From an uncultured Clostridium sp. (GTDB taxonomy: Bacteria; Bacillota; Clostridia; TANB77; CAG-508): a DNA stretch of 14,417 bases. Below the pieces are notes generated by a model. It worked only from the letters and a program-made list of their open reading frames with translations, was not told the origin of the DNA and ran no database searches. Each line of letters begins with the position of its first letter. Position 1 is the first letter of the stretch. The stretch spans positions 1-14,417 of the forward strand of contig USHX01000030.1 of assembly GCA_900554565.1 (NCBI GenBank). Direction: 5' to 3'. The position numbers and the translations under genes are program-made. Positions 1-6,649 of the stretch are shown in pieces.

Positions 1-369
1 GAAATATATCAAGAAATTGCATTATGTAAAAATGAAGAAGATATACAAAATGTAATAGATGAAATAATTGATAGATTTGGAAACATGCCAAAAGAATTAG
101 AAAACTTAATAGAGATAGCAAGAATAAAATACTTAGCAAAAGAACAAAAGATTGAAAAAATAGCAAGTAGAAGAACAGCTGTATTATTTACATATACACC
201 AAAAAAGGAAGATGAAGTATTAAATGTAGATATAGTAGAACTTGTGAAAAAATATGGAAATAGAATAAAATTTTCAAATGGAATAAAACCAATGGTAACA
301 TTAGAAATTGGTTCAAATGATGAAAAAGAAATTCTAAAAGAAGTAATAAAATTTTTGCAAATAAAATAG
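1..369 (+). CDS. mfd: Transcription-repair coupling factor Mfd, C-terminal end (5' truncated by window edge)
   Basis: The frame is open from base 1 and ends at TAG 367-369, giving the last 122 residues of a much larger protein. Mfd is a DNA translocase that removes RNA polymerase stalled at lesions and recruits UvrA. The visible part matches the C-terminal TRCF (D7) domain: a segment reading EIIDRFGNMPKELENL, then IARIKYLAKEQKIEKI, a beta-rich stretch, and a terminal helix ending KFLQIK. The 'DRFG.(M/L)P.E..NL' block is characteristic of this domain, which holds Mfd in its autoinhibited state. The helicase motifs lie upstream of the window. A strong hairpin terminator follows the stop directly, so this is the 3' end of its transcript. 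Identification rests on the domain pattern alone. Confidence 0.88.
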   Translation, partial: EIYQEIALCKNEEDIQNVIDEIIDRFGNMPKELENLIEIARIKYLAKEQKIEKIASRRTAVLFTYTPKKEDEVLNVDIVELVKKYGNRIKFSNGIKPMVTLEIGSNDEKEILKEVIKFLQIK

Positions 370-370
370 A

Positions 371-410
371 AAAACACCATTAGATATAAGAAAATATCTG
401 ATGGTGTTTT
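371..410. terminator. Bidirectional intrinsic terminator between mfd and the XRE gene
   Basis: A 17-bp stem (371-387 with 394-410, one G·T wobble) encloses a 6-base loop. One flank is A-rich and the other is a T run, so the RNA has a U-tract in either direction. It sits one base after the mfd stop and four bases from the stop of the convergent XRE gene, so it probably ends both transcripts. Confidence 0.85.
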
Positions 411-414
411 TATC

Positions 415-642
415 CTAAGAAATGCTCTTGACCCTTGAATATGGCTTTACATCATTAGTAATACCAAGTAAATAATCAATACTAGTATCATAAAAGTCTG
501 CTAGAACAATTAAAGAATTTATAGGAATGTTTATTTTTCCTAATTCATATTTGCTATAATTAGTTTGTGAAATACCAAGAAGATTTGCAACTTCTTCTTG
601 TTTTAAATCTTTATCTTCTCTTAAATCTTTTAACCTTAACAT
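415..642 (-). CDS. Small XRE-family helix-turn-helix transcriptional regulator
   Basis: This is a 75-residue DNA-binding protein that is little more than one HTH_XRE (Cro/C1) domain. LKDLREDKDLKQEEVANLLGI is helices 1-2 and SQTNYSKYELGKINIP is the recognition helix and following turn. SLIVLADFYDTSIDYLLG completes the five-helix fold, and about a dozen polar residues trail behind. The ATG (640-642 on the complement) has a GGAGAG ribosome site five bases upstream, which fixes the start. It converges on mfd and shares its terminator. There is no toxin, metalloprotease or other effector beside it, so its target is unknown. The inverted repeats at 733-764, about 100 bases upstream, are candidate operators (inference). 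Confidence 0.85.
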   Translation of the reverse strand: MLRLKDLREDKDLKQEEVANLLGISQTNYSKYELGKINIPINSLIVLADFYDTSIDYLLGITNDVKPYSRVKSIS

Positions 643-732
643 TATTACTCTCCATATATGTTTAAAATTTTAAATTTTTTACTCCATGGTAAAACTTGTA
701 GTTACATTAATATTTTATAATAGGAAACCGGA

Positions 733-764
733 AACTATTGATATATAGTTATAATTTAACTATA
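733..764. promoter_or_regulatory. Candidate operator: overlapping inverted repeats of AACTAT/ATAGTT
   Basis: AACTAT (733-738), ATAGTT (745-750) and AACTAT (758-763) alternate, so each neighbouring pair forms an inverted repeat. The second pair extends to perfect 8-base arms (744-751 and 757-764) around a 5-base spacer. Symmetry of this size suits a dimeric XRE repressor, and the nearest regulator is the divergent XRE gene ending at 642. Function is inferred. In DNA this AT-rich, part of the symmetry could be chance. Confidence 0.35.
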
Positions 765-908
765 ATGAAAGCGAAAAATTGCGACATAAAACTCATATGA
801 AACGCCAAAAATTTTATATAACTCAATTAGAAAATATTGGAAAAGTATTAAAATAATTTAGAGAAAGTTTAAAAAGAAATAAAATGGATAAAATAGAGTA
901 ATAAAAAC

Positions 909-937
909 TTGACTAAAGAATGTAAAAAAACTATACT
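909..937 (+). promoter_or_regulatory. Sigma-A type promoter for the methyltransferase operon
   Basis: TTGACT (909-914), a 17-base spacer and TATACT (932-937) make a close match to the housekeeping consensus, with transcription expected to begin near 944. Two AACTAT hexamers, 11 bases apart (one helical turn), overlap and follow the -10 (929-934, 940-945). They match the half-sites in the operator-like repeats at 733-764, so repression at this promoter is possible. Confidence 0.7.
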
Positions 938-994
938 ATAACTATATGAAAATCAATTAAATAATATGAAATTCAGAAGGGAATGAAAGCAAAA

Positions 995-1786
995 ATGCAA
1001 ATAATTTCAAGCAAAGATAATGAAATAGTAAAGCAAATAAAAAAAATGAAAGACAAAAAATATAGAGATATAGAAAATGCATATATAGTAGAAGGCATAA
1101 AACTCGTAAGAGAAGCACTACAAGAAAATGCAAACATAAAACAAATAGTATTATGCGATGATTGTGAAAAAGCTGAAAACATATCAAAAGAGCTTATGTA
1201 TGAAATAGCAAAACATAACTGCATATATGTAACAAATAAAATATTTAAATATATATCAGAAGTTCAAGCACCACAAGGAATTTTGGCAGTAATAGAAAAA
1301 AACAATGCAAATGGAGAAATAGATTACAACGAAGATATAATAGTTGCATTAGATGATATTCAAGACCCAGGAAATTTAGGAACTATATTAAGAACAGTAG
1401 ATAGTATAGGTCTAAAACAAATACTAGTTTCAAAAGGGACAGCAGATAGTTATAATCCAAAAGTAGTTAGATCTACAATGGGAGCAATATTTAGAGTAAA
1501 AATAATAGAATGTGAGAACTTAGAGCAAACACTAAAAGAAATAAAAAAACATAAATTCAAAATTGTAGTATCATCACTTCAAACAAATAATAGTGTATAT
1601 GATATAAAATACAACAAAAAAGTAGTAGTTATTGGAAATGAAGCAAATGGAGTAGAAAAAAGTATTCAAGAAATATCAGATGAAAAAATAAAAATTCCAA
1701 TGTTGGGAAAAACAGAAAGCTTAAATGCATCTGTAGCAACAGGAATTATATTATATGAATATGTAAGACAAAAAATATCAAAATAA
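995..1786 (+). CDS. TrmH-family (SpoU) RNA 2'-O-methyltransferase
   Basis: This is an S-adenosylmethionine-dependent 2'-O-ribose methyltransferase of the SPOUT superfamily, of the TrmH/RlmB/TsnR type acting on rRNA or tRNA. An N-terminal substrate-binding domain (about residues 1-95; YIVEGIKLVREAL is typical) precedes the knotted catalytic domain. All three SpoU motifs are visible: DPGNLGTILRT (about 124-134, with the catalytic Arg), VVVIGNEANGVE (about 211) and IPMLGKTESLNASVA (about 234). The start is uncertain. An in-frame ATG at 983 would give 267 residues but lies only one base from the AGAAGGG ribosome site. ATG 995 gives 263 residues beginning MQIISSKDN, as relatives do, and has the same leader pattern as the next gene. 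The exact RNA target cannot be read from the sequence. It is the first gene of an operon with trmL, 15 bases upstream of it. Confidence 0.88.
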   Translation: MQIISSKDNEIVKQIKKMKDKKYRDIENAYIVEGIKLVREALQENANIKQIVLCDDCEKAENISKELMYEIAKHNCIYVTNKIFKYISEVQAPQGILAVIEKNNANGEIDYNEDIIVALDDIQDPGNLGTILRTVDSIGLKQILVSKGTADSYNPKVVRSTMGAIFRVKIIECENLEQTLKEIKKHKFKIVVSSLQTNNSVYDIKYNKKVVVIGNEANGVEKSIQEISDEKIKIPMLGKTESLNASVATGIILYEYVRQKISK

Positions 1787-1801
1787 AGGAATGAAATAAA
1801 A

Positions 1802-2299
1802 ATGAAAATAAATATAGTAATGGTAGAACCAGAAATACCACAAAATACAGGAAATATAGCAAGAACATGTGCTGCAACAGGAGCTAAATTGCATTTGGTA
1901 CATCCACTAGGTTTTAGTATATCAGAAAAATCAGTAAAAAGAGCTGGTTTAGACTATTGGGATAAATTAGAAATAGAAGAACACGATTCATTTGAAGAAT
2001 TTTTGAAAAAGTACAAGCCAGAAGAAAACAATATGTTTTTTACAACGACAAAAGGAAAGCACGTATATTCAGAGCCAGATTACGGCAAAATGGAAGAAGT
2101 ATTTTTACTATTTGGAAAAGAAACTAAAGGATTGCCAGAAGATATACTTCAAAAATATATAGACAAAACAATAAGAATTCCAATGAGAGAAACACTAAGA
2201 TCACTAAACTTATCAAATTCGGTAGCAATAGTTGTATATGATGTATTAAGACAAGCTGATTTTGATAATTTGGAAGAGATAAGTAAATATTTTGACTAA
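1802..2299 (+). CDS. trmL: tRNA (cytidine/uridine-34 2'-O)-methyltransferase TrmL
   Basis: TrmL (YibK) methylates the 2'-OH of the wobble nucleotide of certain leucine tRNAs, using S-adenosylmethionine. At 165 residues it has the minimal SPOUT fold with no RNA-binding extension, the usual length. Motifs are PQNTGNIARTC (13-23), LLFGKETKGLP (about 102-111) and IPMRETLRSLNLSNSVAIVVYDVLRQ in the final knot (about 126-151). All are classic for this subfamily. The AAGGA ribosome site is 11 bases before the ATG. It lies 15 bases after the TrmH-family gene, and its stop (2297-2299) lies just before the next gene's ribosome site, so the three genes are probably one transcript. Confidence 0.93.
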   Translation: MKINIVMVEPEIPQNTGNIARTCAATGAKLHLVHPLGFSISEKSVKRAGLDYWDKLEIEEHDSFEEFLKKYKPEENNMFFTTTKGKHVYSEPDYGKMEEVFLLFGKETKGLPEDILQKYIDKTIRIPMRETLRSLNLSNSVAIVVYDVLRQADFDNLEEISKYFD

Positions 2300-2318
2300 T
2301 AAGAAAAGGAAGAAAAGA

Positions 2319-2540
2319 ATGGATAATAGAAAAATTATTGAAGAAAAAGGAGCAATAACCGCAGTTGTTTGTGCAGTATGTTTGCTCATAATAGTAGTTG
2401 TTATATTTTTAAATATAGGAATTCAAAATAAAAAAGCTTCAAGCGATAAAGAAATTCAGAAAATAACTAATGAATATAATCAAGAAGAAAGTCAAATAGA
2501 AAGTACATATCAAAATGTAGAACAAAAAGAAAATAAATAG
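2319..2540 (+). CDS. Small single-span membrane protein of unknown function
   Basis: I do not recognise the family with confidence. The 73-residue product has a short charged N-terminus ending EEKG, one hydrophobic span (about residues 12-31) and a Lys/Glu/Gln-rich tail of about 40 residues that could form a short coiled coil. A basic or charged stretch, then Gly, then a long hydrophobic helix, resembles type IV pilin-like or TadE-like leaders. The pilin Glu5 is not evident, so that is only a possibility. ATG 2319 is preferred because AAGGA lies eight bases upstream. An in-frame TTG at 2292 would overlap trmL and lacks a ribosome site. It is the last gene of the methyltransferase operon, 19 bases after trmL. 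Confidence 0.6.
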   Translation: MDNRKIIEEKGAITAVVCAVCLLIIVVVIFLNIGIQNKKASSDKEIQKITNEYNQEESQIESTYQNVEQKENK

Positions 2541-2570
2541 TTTGTCGAATTTTGCGATGAAAAAATGAAG

Positions 2571-2606
2571 AAAAACAGAAAAATGTATTGGAATTTTTTT
2601 GTTTTT
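2571..2606 (+). terminator. Weak A/T-only hairpin terminator candidate
   Basis: A 14-bp stem (2571-2584 with 2593-2606, one G·T wobble, only one G-C pair) closes an 8-base loop 30 bases after the small membrane protein gene. The 3' arm is itself almost all T. It is placed where the methyltransferase operon should end, but the low stability makes this a tentative call. Confidence 0.4.
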
Positions 2607-2757
2607 GTGTTATAAATAGATTATATTTTTATATAAATTAAATAAAATTTGATTCAAAAATTTAATTCAGAAAAATCTAAAAAAGTCCACAAAATTGAGA
2701 AAAAAATGTTAATAAAAACTATTAAAATAATCCTTTAAATAAACTAATAAATTAATA

Positions 2758-2786
2758 TTGACAAAAACGTAAAAAGCAATTATAAT
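2758..2786 (+). promoter_or_regulatory. Perfect-consensus sigma-A promoter abutting the Rpn ribosome site
   Basis: TTGACA (2758-2763), a 17-base spacer and TATAAT (2781-2786) match the consensus exactly. AAGGAGG begins immediately after the -10 (2787-2793). A normal start point, about seven bases after the -10, would fall at the end of the AGGAGG. Most of that site would then be missing from the mRNA, leaving a leader of only about seven bases before the TTG start. Confidence 0.75.
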
Positions 2787-2799
2787 AAGGAGGATTAAA

Positions 2800-3861
2800 T
2801 TGAAAGTATTTACATACAAAAATTATATAGAATGTATTCATAAATTAAGGTTGAATGCAGTATTAAGAGTGGCCGAAGAAGGTGAAACATATAATTTAGA
2901 AGTAAAAAAACAAGAAAAAAATCAAGATAAAAAACATGATAAACTAGTAAAAACAATATTAAAAAATCCAGAAGAAATGGCAAAAATAATAAATGAATTT
3001 TTAGAGCCATCAGTGGAAGTAAAAGGTGAAAAATTAGTAAAATACACAAATAGTTATATAACTCAGAAATATAAAACAAAAGAAGCAGATATTGTATATA
3101 AACTAAAAAATGAAGAAGTATTTTTCTTAGTTGAACATCAATCAACAATAGATAAAAAAATGCCATACAGAATACTAAACTACTGTGTAGATATTATGCA
3201 AGAATGGGTAAAAAATAAAAAATTAAAAAGACAAACCAAGTATCCAATAGTAGTTCCGATAATAATCTATACAGGAATAGAAAAATGGAAAATTCCTAAA
3301 AATTTCAAAGATGTACAGCTATCAAATCAAGTATTTGGAGACTTTAAAATAGATTTATATTATAATTTAATTGAAATAAATAAATTATCTAAAAAATATC
3401 TTATAGACCAACAGAGTCTATTTGGATATGGAATGGTAATAGAAAAATCAAGAAATAAAGCAGAATTACAAGAAAATTTAGAACTAATAGTAAAAAATGC
3501 TAAAAGCAAGGAAAACTTGATGGAAATAAGTAACATTATAGAATATCTATTTTTTGACATGATAGAAGAAAGTGCAAAAGAAATGCTAATAGAAAAAATA
3601 AATTTAAAAATAAGAAAGGAAGAAAATGATATGAGTTCTTTATATGAAAGACTACTAGCAGAAACATGTGAAATGATAAGAAAAGGAAAAAATGAAGGAA
3701 TAGAAAAAGGCAAAAAAATTATGCGAGAAAAAATGAAAGAAGAAGCTACACAAACATTATTAGAAAATAATGTAGATGAAGAAATTATTTTAAAAAGCAT
3801 GAAGATAACTAAAAAAGAATTAGAAGAAATAAAAAAGAATATGAAAATCAAAGCAAAATAG
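2800..3861 (+). CDS. Rpn-family recombination-promoting nuclease / PD-(D/E)XK 'transposase_31'-like protein
   Basis: This 353-residue protein belongs to the Rpn/YhgA group, whose E. coli members are DNA endonucleases that raise RecA-independent recombination. The match is in residues 46-155: HDKLVKTILKNPEE, then EADIVYKLKNEEVFFLVEHQS with the PD-(D/E)XK core residues D97 and E112-x-Q114. Next come MPYRILNYCVDIM and YPIVVPIIIYTG. A 45-residue N-terminal extension precedes this, and the C-terminus is Lys/Glu-rich and helical, as is common in the family. The TTG start has AAGGAGG six bases upstream, and the next in-frame ATG is about 60 codons later, inside the domain. It has its own promoter and no visible terminator, so it may read into the ABC operon 63 bases on. 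Despite the 'transposase' family name I see no inverted repeats or element ends. Confidence 0.8.
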   Translation: MKVFTYKNYIECIHKLRLNAVLRVAEEGETYNLEVKKQEKNQDKKHDKLVKTILKNPEEMAKIINEFLEPSVEVKGEKLVKYTNSYITQKYKTKEADIVYKLKNEEVFFLVEHQSTIDKKMPYRILNYCVDIMQEWVKNKKLKRQTKYPIVVPIIIYTGIEKWKIPKNFKDVQLSNQVFGDFKIDLYYNLIEINKLSKKYLIDQQSLFGYGMVIEKSRNKAELQENLELIVKNAKSKENLMEISNIIEYLFFDMIEESAKEMLIEKINLKIRKEENDMSSLYERLLAETCEMIRKGKNEGIEKGKKIMREKMKEEATQTLLENNVDEEIILKSMKITKKELEEIKKNMKIKAK

Positions 3862-3924
3862 TAAGAACCTAAAGCCATTGTTTAACATAAAATACAATAG
3901 GATAAAAACATAAGGAGGCAAACA

Positions 3925-4693
3925 ATGGAAAAAATATTAGAAGTTAAAAATATAAGCAAAAAATATCAAAATAAAAAAGGCGAAGTATTAGCACTAAAAG
4001 ATGTAAACTTTAGAATAAACAAAGGCGAATTTGTAAGTATAATAGGACCAAGTGGCTGTGGAAAATCAACATTACTTTCAATAATTGCAGGCTTAGAAGA
4101 AAAAACAACAGGAGAAATCTACATACAGGAAAAAAAGATTGAGAAAATATCAAATGAAATAGGGTATATGTTACAAAGAGATTGTTTACTAGAATGGAGA
4201 ACAATTCTTAGTAATACGATGTTTGGATTAGAAATAAAAGGTAAGAAAAACAAAGAAAACCAAGAATATGTAGAAGAATTGCTAAAAAAATATAATCTAT
4301 ATGACTTTAAAGATAAATATCCACAAGAGCTATCAGGTCGGAATGAGACAAAGAGTAGCATTAATTAGAACATTAGCAGTAAAGCCAAAAATATTGCTTT
4401 TAGATGAAGCATTTTCAGCATTAGATTATCAAACAAGAATAATGGTAACAAATGACATATATAAGATTTTAAGAAAAGAAGGAATAACCGCTTTAATTGT
4501 CACACATGACATATCAGAAGCTATAAGTATGTCAGATAGAGTATTAGTATTAAGTAAAAGGCCAGGAACAATAAAAGACATACACAAAATAGACTTCCAA
4601 ATAGAAAACCGAACTCCAATAAATTGTAGGGAAAGCCCTAAATTTAGTCAATATTTTAATACATTATGGAAGGAGCTTGGTGTAGATGAATAA
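3925..4693 (+). CDS. ABC transporter ATP-binding protein (NitT/TauT type), interrupted by a +1 frameshift
   Basis: This is the ATPase of an SsuB/TauB/ThiZ-type importer. The first frame (from ATG 3925, AAGGAGG seven bases upstream) carries Walker A GPSGCGKST (41-49), the Q-loop YMLQRDCLLEWRT (Q84; the LLxWRT tail is typical of the group) and the start of the signature YPQELSG (to residue 138). One extra base, C4339, then breaks the frame. Read without it, the protein continues GMRQRVALIRTL, Walker B ILLLDEAFSALD and the switch histidine in VTHDISEA, and ends at TAA 4691-4693 for 255 residues, normal length. Unshifted translation stops at 4368 after 147 residues, before Walker B. No other lesion is visible. 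The stop overlaps the permease start by eight bases. It could be a pseudogene, a sequence error or a recoded gene. Confidence 0.82.
4336..4342 (+). other. Frameshift site in the ABC ATPase: GGT CGG A
   Basis: In frame 0 the codons read GGT-CGG-AAT. Skipping the C at 4339 gives GGT-GGA-ATG, which restores the invariant second glycine of LSGG and the conserved Met. The change is not in a homopolymer. CGG is an otherwise unused codon in the recognised genes of this window. Confidence 0.75.
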
Positions 4694-5496
4694 GTTAAGC
4701 TTATCACAAGAAAGAAAGCAGTATTTAAATAAAAGAAAAAAAGAAAAAATTTTAGTATTAATAACACAAATTTTAATATTAGTAGCATTTTTAGGGATTT
4801 GGGAATTACTTGCAAATAAAGGAATAATAGATAGTTTTATAACAAGTAAACCAAGTAGAATATATCAAACATTTTTAAATTTAAGTTCAAATAATTTATT
4901 AAAACACATAGGAGTTACAGTATATGAAACAGTTGTAGGATTTTTATTAGGAACAACTATAGGAATAATTGTAGCAGTAATTTTATGGTGGTCAAAGTTT
5001 TTATCAAAAGTCGCAGAACCATATTTAGTAGTATTAAATAGTTTACCCAAAGTAGCATTACGGCCCAATAATTATAATTTGGGTTGGAGCAGGAACTCCA
5101 GCAATAATAGTAATGGCAATAGCTATATCACTAATAGTAACAATATTAGAAAATTTAAATGGATTTTTGAAAACAGATAAAGAAGTTATAAAAATGGCTA
5201 AAACATTTAAAGCAAGCAAATTACAAATATTATTAAAAATAGTAATACCAGCCAATTTGTCAACATTCATTAATTCACTGAAGGTAAATATTGGACTTTC
5301 ATTAGTAGGAGTTATATCTGGAGAATTTTTAGTATCAAAAGCAGGATTAGGTTATTTAATTGTATATGGTGGGCAAGTATTTAAATTAGATTTAGTTATG
5401 ACAAGTGTAATAATACTTGGAATTGTAGCTGGAATTATGTATGCATTAGTACTTATGTTAGAAAAAATTATCCTAAAATCAAAAAAGTTTAGATAA
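4686..5496 (+). CDS. ABC transporter permease (NitT/TauT type), interrupted by a +1 frameshift
   Basis: This is the membrane subunit of the same importer (BPD_transp_1 family, SsuC/TauC/ThiX-like). The start ATG 4686 overlaps the ATPase stop and has AAGGAG ten bases upstream. A Lys/Arg-rich N-terminus leads to a first span (ILVLITQILILVAFLGIWELL), then PSRIYQTF and a second span (TVYETVVGFLLGTTIGIIVAVILWW), then YLVVLNSLPKVAL (to residue 125). There an extra C (5061) breaks the frame. Skipping it gives GPIIIIWVGAGTPAIIVM and the EAA-type cytoplasmic loop MAKTFKASKLQILLKIVIPA. The final spans follow, to TAA 5494-5496, about 269 residues and typical length. Unshifted translation ends at 5180 after 164 residues, before the EAA loop that docks the ATPase. 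The lesion closely resembles that in the ATPase gene. Confidence 0.82.
5058..5064 (+). other. Frameshift site in the ABC permease: TTA CGG C
   Basis: Frame 0 reads TTA-CGG-CCC. Skipping the C at 5061 gives TTA-GGC-CCA, restoring the conserved Leu-Gly-Pro and the following hydrophobic run. As at 4336-4342, the out-of-frame codon is GGN glycine and the in-frame codon is CGG. Confidence 0.75.
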
Positions 5497-5513
5497 TAAG
5501 GGGGAAACTTCAA

Positions 5514-6524
5514 GTGAAAAAAAGAGCATTAATAGTAATACTTGTAATAGCTGTGATAATAGCATTTGTAGCTACAGTTATAAAAATAAGAAACGACAAA
5601 AATAATGGCGCAACAAAAACAATAAGAGTAAATGAAGTAACAAGGTCTGTTTTTTATGCGCCACAATATGTTGCTATAAATAATGGATATTTCAAAGAAA
5701 ATGGAATAGAAATAGATTTAACAACAGGCCAAGGAGCTGATGCTGTAATGACATCAGTTTTAAGTAATCAATGTGATATAGGATTTGCAGGACCAGAAGC
5801 ATCAATATATGTATATAATGAAGGAAAAGAAGATTATACACAAGTATTTGCGCAAATGACTAAAAAAGATGGTTCATTCTTAATTTCAAGAAACAAAACT
5901 GATAATTTTAGTTGGCAAGACTTAAAAGGAAAAACAGTAATACCAGGAAGAAAAGGCGGAGTGCCATATATGACACTAGAATATGTACTTAGAAAAAATG
6001 GAATAGATCCGAAAAAAGATGTAACACTAGATGATAGCATAAAATTTGACTTAATGGCAGGAGCTTTTACAAGTGGAAATGCGGATTATGTTACATTATT
6101 TGAACCAACAGCATCATTAACAAGTAAAGAAAATAAAGGATATATAGTAGCATCTGTAGGAGAAGCAGCTGGAGAAATACCATACACAGCATATTTTGCT
6201 AAAAAAAGTTATATAAACAATAATGAAGATACAATACAAAAATTTACAAACAGTATTTATAAAGGACAAAAATGGGTAAAAGAGCATACAAGTAAAGAAA
6301 TAGCAGAAGCAATAGCAAGCTTTTTCCCAAATACAGATATAGAACTTTTAGAATCAGCAATACAAAGTTATAAAAATATAGATGCTTGGAATGAAACACC
6401 AGTACTAAAAAAAGAAGCATTTAATAGATTACAAGAAGTAATGACATTAGCTGGGGAACTAACAAAAGAAGCACCATATGAAAAAATTGTAAACAATAAA
6501 TATGCTGAAAATGCGAAGAATTAG
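5514..6524 (+). CDS. ABC transporter substrate-binding protein, NMT1/THI5-like (SsuA/ThiY family)
   Basis: This is the extracytoplasmic receptor of the importer above, intact at 336 residues. The fold is shown by FYAPQYVAINNGYFKENGIEIDL (about 46-68), GADAVMTSVLSNQCDIGFAGPEASI (about 74-98), and DLKGKTVIPGRKGGVPY followed by ADYVTLFEPTA. These are hallmarks of the NMT1/THI5-like periplasmic-binding family, which includes aliphatic sulfonate, taurine, nitrate and thiamine-precursor binders. The substrate cannot be assigned, and no riboswitch precedes the operon. The N-terminus has a hydrophobic span (about residues 4-23) but no cysteine, so there is no lipobox; the protein may be held by an uncleaved anchor. 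The GTG start has AGGGGG nine bases upstream and lies 17 bases after the permease stop. Confidence 0.88.
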   Translation: MKKRALIVILVIAVIIAFVATVIKIRNDKNNGATKTIRVNEVTRSVFYAPQYVAINNGYFKENGIEIDLTTGQGADAVMTSVLSNQCDIGFAGPEASIYVYNEGKEDYTQVFAQMTKKDGSFLISRNKTDNFSWQDLKGKTVIPGRKGGVPYMTLEYVLRKNGIDPKKDVTLDDSIKFDLMAGAFTSGNADYVTLFEPTASLTSKENKGYIVASVGEAAGEIPYTAYFAKKSYINNNEDTIQKFTNSIYKGQKWVKEHTSKEIAEAIASFFPNTDIELLESAIQSYKNIDAWNETPVLKKEAFNRLQEVMTLAGELTKEAPYEKIVNNKYAENAKN

Positions 6525-6540
6525 GGCAACCTAATTCTTC
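6515..6540 (+). other. Perfect 11-bp hairpin with GCAA tetraloop spanning the binding-protein stop codon
   Basis: GAAGAATTAGG (6515-6525) and its exact complement (6530-6540) enclose GCAA, a GNRA-type loop. The 5' arm contains the last codons and the TAG stop (6522-6524). The bases after the stem are AAACATAC, with no T run, so it is not a standard intrinsic terminator. It could act as a 3'-end stabiliser against exonucleases or a weak or NusA-assisted terminator (inference). Confidence 0.6.
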
Positions 6541-6649
6541 AAACATACTAAACTAGAACTTATAAGTAAAAATAATTTTATGGATTTGAAAAAACTAGAA
6601 TAATTAAAAAATAAAGGGAAAAAATGAGAAATTACGAAGAAAAGTTTAT

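Larger units (their letters stand above)
643..982. other. 340-base intergenic region with inverted repeats and one promoter
   Basis: There is no convincing gene in this gap. It holds the XRE ribosome site at its left end, a cluster of AACTAT/ATAGTT hexamers (733-738, 745-750, 758-763, 929-934, 940-945), and a good + strand promoter at 909-937. A tandem GGAAACC/GGAAACT repeat lies near 723-736. A 19-codon open frame (797-856) has no ribosome site and is not called. I found no convincing promoter for the - strand XRE gene. Confidence 0.5.

Noticed and set aside
797..856. 19-codon open frame in the intergenic region
   Set aside because: There is no ribosome site and its composition is indistinguishable from the surrounding non-coding DNA.
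983..994. Upstream ATG (983) as the start of the TrmH-family gene
   Set aside because: It lies one base after the ribosome site. ATG 995 has a leader matching that of trmL and gives the family's usual N-terminus. The choice remains uncertain.
2292..2318. TTG start giving an 82-residue small membrane protein
   Set aside because: It overlaps trmL, lacks a ribosome site, and ATG 2319 has AAGGA at good spacing.
2800..3861. Rpn gene as an insertion sequence
   Set aside because: No terminal inverted repeats, target duplication or DDE catalytic pattern was seen. The family name 'transposase_31' is historical.
3862..3924. Thiamine (TPP) or other riboswitch before the ABC operon
   Set aside because: Only 63 bases are available and no riboswitch core is visible, so the transporter's substrate stays unassigned. 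A TTGTTT/GATAAA pair is too weak to call as a promoter.
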